Assembly (NCBI GenBank): GCA_036705565.1
Contig: JAUBUY010000029.1
Origin: Microcoleus sp036705565
Lineage (GTDB): Bacteria; Cyanobacteriota; Cyanobacteriia; Cyanobacteriales; Microcoleaceae
DNA length: 64,000 nt
Strand: one strand, 5' to 3'
The notes beneath the pieces are model-generated. The model did no database searches, was not told where the DNA came from, and saw only the letters and a list, made by a program, of their open reading frames with translations. This document shows positions 59,405 through 64,000 of the stretch, in pieces; within the stretch, counting starts at the first letter, position 1, and each line of letters begins with the position of its first letter. Made by a program: the position numbers and the translations under genes.

Positions 59405-60727
59405 CTACTTGCTCAGCCGCTTGTAAACCGTAGCCAAAGCATGGCTATCCCCCACATTTCCCGGAAACAAAACAACTGGTAAATTGGGAAACAGAGGATG
59501 ATTAGCCTCGGTTTTCACCACCGAACAACCTGCGATAATTTGACCGATTTGCCTGACACTTTTCAGCGACAAACCTGTACTCAAAACATCATTAGAAGTA
59601 ATGCCGCCCTTGCTAATCAAAAACCCGATATCGGCAGGCAGTCCCCGCACGATATCCATCAATAAAGCAGAAACCGCCTCTCCAAATTTTAACCGGACTT
59701 CGGTATTTTCAAATTCGAGTTCCTTGCGGCTGGTATAAATTACAGGCGTTTTGCCATCGGCATGAGAAGTGCGGGCTTTTTCGAGAATTTCATCGAGCAG
59801 TTGGGTGCGATACTCTGGTGAATCTTCTAACAAGTGAGATACATCTATTTCAATGCTAACTATATTGGGTTCTTTTAACAAGCGCTCCAATTGTTCAGTA
59901 GTTTTCTTAACGTGGGAACCAACTATGACTGCACCGGGTTTGCCATCCCTCACGTATTTTGCCATTTCGTCGGCTGCTACTGGCTGCGGGCCGAGGTCAG
60001 CTAAGGATGTTAAAATACTTGCTGCACTGCGGAATAAAAACTTTTTGCCTTGACTGACTGCATGGAGAATGTGTTTGGCAAATGTGTCTAAATCGCCTTG
60101 GCTTTGGCCGTCAACAACTGCACATTGGTTGTCTGTCATGTCCATCAGTCGATCTAAACTTCCGTAGCGAATGTCTCCGAGTAAAATGCGATCGACTGCA
60201 TCAGCGGGGATGCGACCTTTGGTTTTTTCTTCTACATAGTCTGGCAGGTAACTGTGACTGTACCCGAAGACTGAATCTTTGGCAAATTCGGTTTCGTGTA
60301 CTGGTGTCGGGACGCTGTTAACTATTAGGTAGTGTACGCTGTGGCGGGTAATTCTGCCTCCTTCAAAAAAGGCGGGAATTAGAAAATGGGCGTCGAAGGG
60401 GCCGAGTTCTTCGGCGATCGCGTCGGTTTCGATGGGATAGTGACCGCGCAGGGTAGAATCGGAACGACTAACTATTAGGAAGTCTTCGATTTTTTCGCTG
60501 GCGATCGCCTTTTTTAAATTTTGGCACACTTCGCGGGTGACGGAGGCTGCTTTTTCGGGAGTTAGCGATCGAGTATTTGTCAGTATGAAGAAAATCGGGC
60601 ACTTGTCCCGCAGCCCCAAACGCAGGGTGTCTTCGTCCCAACGTGTCAGCAGCAAGCAACTGTGCACGGTTTGAGAACCTGTCGGATCGTCGTCGAGAAC
60701 TATAATCTTGGGTTTGGCAGAAGACAT
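59405..60727 (-). CDS. Four-carbon acid sugar kinase family protein (DUF1537/OtnK-like)
   Basis: 440 residues. N-terminal domain with the sugar-acid kinase signature IVLDDDPTGSQTVH and LTNTRSL, then SRSDSTLRGHYP; C-terminal nucleotide-binding domain with SKGGITSNDVL and VLFPGNVGDSHAL. Members phosphorylate four-carbon acid sugars such as D-threonate or D-erythronate. No pathway partners lie beside it. A 16-bp perfect palindrome about 41 bases upstream of the start could be an operator. Confidence 0.9.
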   Translation of the reverse strand: MSSAKPKIIVLDDDPTGSQTVHSCLLLTRWDEDTLRLGLRDKCPIFFILTNTRSLTPEKAASVTREVCQNLKKAIASEKIEDFLIVSRSDSTLRGHYPIETDAIAEELGPFDAHFLIPAFFEGGRITRHSVHYLIVNSVPTPVHETEFAKDSVFGYSHSYLPDYVEEKTKGRIPADAVDRILLGDIRYGSLDRLMDMTDNQCAVVDGQSQGDLDTFAKHILHAVSQGKKFLFRSAASILTSLADLGPQPVAADEMAKYVRDGKPGAVIVGSHVKKTTEQLERLLKEPNIVSIEIDVSHLLEDSPEYRTQLLDEILEKARTSHADGKTPVIYTSRKELEFENTEVRLKFGEAVSALLMDIVRGLPADIGFLISKGGITSNDVLSTGLSLKSVRQIGQIIAGCSVVKTEANHPLFPNLPVVLFPGNVGDSHALATVYKRLSK

Positions 60728-60768
60728 ACTGACCTGGTTGTTAACGTCACCTTTCCAAGATATCCTTA

Positions 60769-60784
60769 CCTGTTACGTAACAGG
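60769..60784. promoter_or_regulatory. 16-bp palindrome upstream of the sugar-acid kinase gene
   Basis: CCTGTTACGTAACAGG is perfectly self-complementary and lies 41 bases before the start codon at 60727. Length, symmetry and position fit the operator of a dimeric regulator; followed by an A/T-rich run. No T-run that would suggest a terminator on the gene's strand. Confidence 0.4.
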
Positions 60785-60860
60785 AAAAAATTTACAATAA
60801 TTATGATATTTTTTTAACTATTCTCCTCATTCATAATTTTAAAAATGTCTTTGAGTTCGA

Positions 60861-60884
60861 GTGGAACAGGCATCCTGCCTGTTG
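60861..60884. repeat. Single copy of the GTGGAACAGGCATCCTGCCTGTT element
   Basis: Near-palindromic copy of the dispersed family found inside cbiG and at 26926-26988. Confidence 0.8.
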
Positions 60885-60960
60885 CGGTTCAGTAAGCTGT
60901 ATATTGCTAATGGGTAAGAGGCGCCCTCCGCCGTGTACGCTACTAACTTCTGCCATTTTT

Positions 60961-61611
60961 TTAATTAGCAGCCTTTCGATCTTGCAACTTTTTCATTTCT
61001 GCTTGAACCCCCACGGCTATCTGCAAAGCTTCGTTTAGCAATCGCCCTTGTTCTGTGGCTCGATCGCTAATTTGCAGGGAATTCAAACTTTTCAAATTAT
61101 TGGTAAACAATTCGGAGTTAGTAGCGACAAATTTTTTGTTTTCCCTGAGAATTCTTTCGGTTTTCAAAGCTCGAACTAAATCCTCTCTGATTAGCTGCAA
61201 GGCTGCAATAACTTTTGCTCGATCGCCGATTTTGACTGCCGCATTGCCGGCATCTTCTATCCTATCGTTAATTTCTATCGCTTCGATTATACCATTATAG
61301 CGATCGACATCATCAAAAAGATTAATTAAATGTTGGTTTTGCCGACTGCACCAAATTTTCCAGGCATCCTCCAAGATTAAACCGACGATCGCAGCGAAGT
61401 GGAGGGCGAACCACAACAAATAAGCTCTAGGAAATATCGCAACTAGCAGCCAACAACTGATTAGAACCAAAACTATTAAACCGGCTGTTTTCAAAGCTTC
61501 GCGGGCAAACTTAGTCGCTGTCGGCGGGCGGTATACGCGATCGGGCCCCGCGCCGGTGAGGTGCTTGAGTTCACCAACAGTAATTTCTAATCCCTGAATG
61601 TCAGCTCGCAT
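60961..61611 (-). CDS. Two-span membrane protein with C-terminal coiled region
   Basis: 216 residues. Two adjacent membrane helices at about 43-62 and 64-86 (GLIVLVLISCWLLVAIF, LLWFALHFAAIVGLI), then a charged helical domain (about 95-215) with RIEDAGNAAVKIGDRAKV and RALKTERILRENKKF. No recognised family. The cytoplasmic helical domain suggests a scaffold or regulator role, but nothing in the sequence shows it. Divergent from the cysteine desulfurase gene. Confidence 0.78.
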   Translation of the reverse strand: MRADIQGLEITVGELKHLTGAGPDRVYRPPTATKFAREALKTAGLIVLVLISCWLLVAIFPRAYLLWFALHFAAIVGLILEDAWKIWCSRQNQHLINLFDDVDRYNGIIEAIEINDRIEDAGNAAVKIGDRAKVIAALQLIREDLVRALKTERILRENKKFVATNSELFTNNLKSLNSLQISDRATEQGRLLNEALQIAVGVQAEMKKLQDRKAAN

Positions 61612-61707
61612 AAATCTTCACAAATATTTCTTAATTATAAAGTTTTGTAGTAGAACAAGGGGCTCGTCTACAATAAACCTAACACTTTTTTCAACCAAAA
61701 CTGCACT

Positions 61708-62877
61708 ATGTCCGCACGTCCTATATACCTCGACAACCACGCCACAACCCCCGTAGACCAACGGGTACTTGAGGCGATGCTGCCGTATTTTACCGAACAG
61801 TTCGGCAACGCAGCCAGCATCAGCCACGTCTACGGCTGGGAAGCAGAAGCAGCGGTTAAACAGTCACGACAAATTTTAGCAGAAGCGATCAATGCTTCCC
61901 CCGAAGAAATTGTTTTTACCAGCGGTGCAACCGAAGCAAATAACTTAGCGATCAAAGGTATCGCCGAAGCTTATTTCAGCAAAGGAAAGCACATTATCAC
62001 AGTAAAAACCGAACATAATGCTATTCTCGACCCCTGTACCTATTTGCAAAAATTGGGGTTTGACATTACTGTTTTACCAGTGAAAAGCGACGGGCTGATT
62101 GATATAGGCGATTTGATCAAAGCGATTCGGGCAGAGACAATTTTGGTTTCAGTGATGACGGCAAATAATGAGATTGGCGTCATTCAGCCGATCGCAGAAA
62201 TTGCTGCAATTTGTCGGGGAAATGACATTCTTTTTCACACAGATGCGGCACAGGCGATCGGCAAAATTCCCCTGGATGTAGAGGAGATGAATATCGATCT
62301 AATGTCCTTGACAGCCCACAAAATCTACGGGCCAAAAGGCATCGGTGCTCTCTACGTGCGTCGCAACAAACCGAGAGTGCAGCTAGCGCCGCAAATGCAC
62401 GGAGGAGGTCATGAACGGGGAATGCGATCGGGAACTCTCTACCCACCGCAAATAGTTGGGTTTGCCAAAGCAGTAGAATTGGCAATTGCGGAAATGCCAT
62501 CGGAAACAGAACGAGTGGTTAATTTGCGGCAGCGTTTGTGGGAAAATTTGAGTGAATTAGGCGATGTTGTTCTCAACGGTCACGCTACGAAGAGATTGCC
62601 GGGGAATCTCAATATTAGTGTAGGTGGCGTTGACGGTCAAGCGTTGATGTTGGGTTTGCAATCGGCGGCTGCGGTTTCTTCGGGCTCTGCTTGCACTTCG
62701 GCGAAAATATCGCCATCTCATGTTTTAGCAGCGATCGGGCGATCGGACAAATTAGCTTATGCTTCAATTCGGTTTGGTATTGGCCGGTTCAATACCGAAG
62801 CAGAAATAGATGCAGTTTCCCAACACGCGATCGCAACTATTCAATCTCTCCGACAAGCTCAAAAAGTGATGAGTTAG
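61708..62877 (+). CDS. Cysteine desulfurase, class I NifS/IscS type
   Basis: 389 residues. PLP enzyme that takes sulfur from cysteine for Fe-S cluster and thio-cofactor assembly. Visible are the N-terminal YLDNHATTPVD, TSGATEANNLAIKG, the PLP Lys in SLTAHKIYGPKG, and the mobile loop SSGSACTSAKISPSHVL with the persulfide Cys. The SSGSACTS form is class I (IscS/NifS), not SufS. No iscU, nifU or nif genes are adjacent, so it is probably a housekeeping copy. Confidence 0.95.
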   Translation: MSARPIYLDNHATTPVDQRVLEAMLPYFTEQFGNAASISHVYGWEAEAAVKQSRQILAEAINASPEEIVFTSGATEANNLAIKGIAEAYFSKGKHIITVKTEHNAILDPCTYLQKLGFDITVLPVKSDGLIDIGDLIKAIRAETILVSVMTANNEIGVIQPIAEIAAICRGNDILFHTDAAQAIGKIPLDVEEMNIDLMSLTAHKIYGPKGIGALYVRRNKPRVQLAPQMHGGGHERGMRSGTLYPPQIVGFAKAVELAIAEMPSETERVVNLRQRLWENLSELGDVVLNGHATKRLPGNLNISVGGVDGQALMLGLQSAAAVSSGSACTSAKISPSHVLAAIGRSDKLAYASIRFGIGRFNTEAEIDAVSQHAIATIQSLRQAQKVMS

Positions 62878-62938
62878 AAAGTATTGGTGTCAACTTAAGC
62901 CTAAAACCCACTATCTCTCTCATTTTTATCAAAGTCTC

Positions 62939-63020
62939 GATCCCCCTAAATTCCCCTTAATAAGTGCGACTATGAAGATACTCTTGTCCCCCCCTTTATT
63001 AAGGGGGGCTAGGGGGGATC
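62939..63020. repeat. Dispersed palindromic element, second copy
   Basis: Same layout as 13174-13254: GATCCCCCTAAATTCCCC, a shared middle containing ACTCTTGTCCCCCCC, and AAGGGGGGCTAGGGGGGATC. Here it separates the convergent desulfurase and glycosyltransferase genes and could serve as a bidirectional terminator. Confidence 0.75.
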
Positions 63021-63045
63021 GGAAAGATGAAAAAAAGTCATTTAG

Positions 63046-64000
63046 TTACTTAGAACCAAATACCTCGCGCACCCGATAAATCGGTTTTCCCTGCGACTCG
63101 TGATAAGTCCGCATCATCACTTCCGCCAGCAAACCAAAACAAAATAACTGCACGCCAGTTAACAGCAAAACCACAGCCAAAATCAGCAAAGGACGATTGC
63201 CAATACTTTGACCGAGGCCAAATTTCACGAAAGTCAAATATATTCCTAAAACCGTTCCCAACGTCATAGAACCCAATCCCAAAAGTCCAAAAACGTGCAT
63301 TGGTCGAGTCAGGAACTTTTTCATAAAAGAAATAGTTAACAAATCCATCAACACCCGAAAAGTTCGCCAAATTCCGTACTTACTTTGACCGAAACGGCGG
63401 GCGTGGTGTCGCACCGGCAGTTCTGCAATTCTCGCCCCTTCAATAAACGCCAACGCTGGCAAAAAGCGGTGCAATTCCCCGTAGAGATTCAAGTCTGCTA
63501 CCAACTCGGATTTATAAGCTTTCAAAGAACAGCCGTAGTCGTGCAAAGTTACGCCTGTAACGCGACCAATTAACCAGTTAGCAATTTTAGAAGGAATCAA
63601 CCGGCTAATAGTATTGTCTTGCCTATTTTTGCGCCAGCCACTGACTAAATCGTAGCCTTCATCTAACTTTTCCAACAATAGCGGAATATCAGCCGGGTCA
63701 TTTTGCAAATCGCCGTCTAGGGTAACAATAGCACGACCGCGAGCGCGATCGAAACCTGCCGACATGGCAGCAGTTTGCCCGTAATTGCGGCGCAAAATTA
63801 CAGCACAAAGGTCATCGCGAGTGCTGGCTAACTGCTGGAGAAGTTGAGCAGAACCGTCCTTAGAACCGTCATCTACACAAATAATTTGATAGCTGAGTCC
63901 AGATGGTTGGATAGAAGAGGCGATCGCCTCAATCAAATGAGGCAAACTTTCCACCTCATTATACACCGGCACCACCACTGAAACGTCGAGAACAACCTCC
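63046..64000 (-). CDS. Family 2 glycosyltransferase, dolichol-phosphate-mannose-synthase-like (5' end outside window)
   Basis: At least 317 residues. The frame is open to the window edge (VVLDVSVVVPVYNE), so the GTG at 63978 is unlikely to be the start and the gene is cut. GT-A domain with VPVYNEVESLPHL, VDDGSKDGS and the metal-binding DGDLQNDP; two C-terminal membrane helices (about 230-255 and 265-290). This matches the GtrB/ArnC-type enzymes that move a sugar from a nucleotide donor to a polyprenyl phosphate carrier at the membrane. The sugar and pathway are not evident here. Confidence 0.92.
   Translation of the reverse strand, partial: EVVLDVSVVVPVYNEVESLPHLIEAIASSIQPSGLSYQIICVDDGSKDGSAQLLQQLASTRDDLCAVILRRNYGQTAAMSAGFDRARGRAIVTLDGDLQNDPADIPLLLEKLDEGYDLVSGWRKNRQDNTISRLIPSKIANWLIGRVTGVTLHDYGCSLKAYKSELVADLNLYGELHRFLPALAFIEGARIAELPVRHHARRFGQSKYGIWRTFRVLMDLLTISFMKKFLTRPMHVFGLLGLGSMTLGTVLGIYLTFVKFGLGQSIGNRPLLILAVVLLLTGVQLFCFGLLAEVMMRTYHESQGKPIYRVREVFGSK

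Overview
The window looks like chromosome of a filamentous, non-heterocystous cyanobacterium of the Microcoleus/Oscillatoria/Phormidium type. This is an inference from content. Many GCGATCGC-like (HIP1) octamers occur. Cyanobacterial families are present: the clock protein LdpA, a Ycf45-like R3H ATPase, DUF928, a DUF6439-like small protein and luminal-type pentapeptide repeats. There is also a very heavy load of short tandem repeats (heptamers such as CTAAAAT and CTAATGA) and of dispersed palindromic elements (AACAGGCAAGATGCCTGTT, TAGGGGCGGGTT and GATCCCCCTAA types). No phage, IS element, CRISPR array or rRNA was found. One tRNA (Gln, UUG) lies at about 40.5 kb.

Layout. 0-9 kb: a sensor kinase with an ethylene-receptor-like membrane domain, beside the frameshifted relic of another kinase; leucyl aminopeptidase; a lytic transglycosylase; a luminal pentapeptide protein; a small membrane protein; and a cbiG whose C-terminal domain has been invaded in frame by dispersed repeats. 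9-15 kb: a segmental duplication of a small Trp-rich repeat gene plus a convergent tetR (one tetR copy is a relic), then a pair of M16 peptidases, one with and one without the zinc motif. 15-23 kb: asnS, small conserved proteins, an anti-sigma-like kinase, an alpha/beta hydrolase, an aldo/keto reductase, a 46-residue membrane protein started by GTG, and a beta-propeller/transglutaminase protein. 23-33 kb: an envelope cluster of DUF928, a TpsB-type outer-membrane transporter and a 1938-residue WD40-TPR-CHAT protein. No TpsA exoprotein is present.

33-40 kb: a conserved cyanobacterial protein, an HNH nuclease, a ribbon-helix-helix-like protein, and three cell-wall enzymes in a row (PBP4-type carboxypeptidase, DUF1460 amidase-like, class A beta-lactamase-like). 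40-55 kb: signalling. A GAF histidine kinase and a stand-alone receiver flank a complete chemosensory operon on the minus strand: CheR-TPR, CheW-CheW, receptor, a 54-codon ORF, receptor, CheA-REC, CheB. Its domain make-up resembles the Frz and Wsp systems (alternative cellular function type) more than flagellar chemotaxis. 55-64 kb: the Ycf45-like ATPase, LdpA, a four-carbon acid sugar kinase family protein, a membrane protein, a class I cysteine desulfurase, and a family 2 glycosyltransferase cut by the window end.

The best candidates for something undescribed are the duplicated Trp-repeat/tetR locus; the envelope DUF928/TpsB/CHAT set with three 8-repeat WD40 blocks; the 37-codon repeats built into cbiG; and the small ORF between the two chemoreceptors. 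All functional statements are read from sequence by eye; no database search was run.
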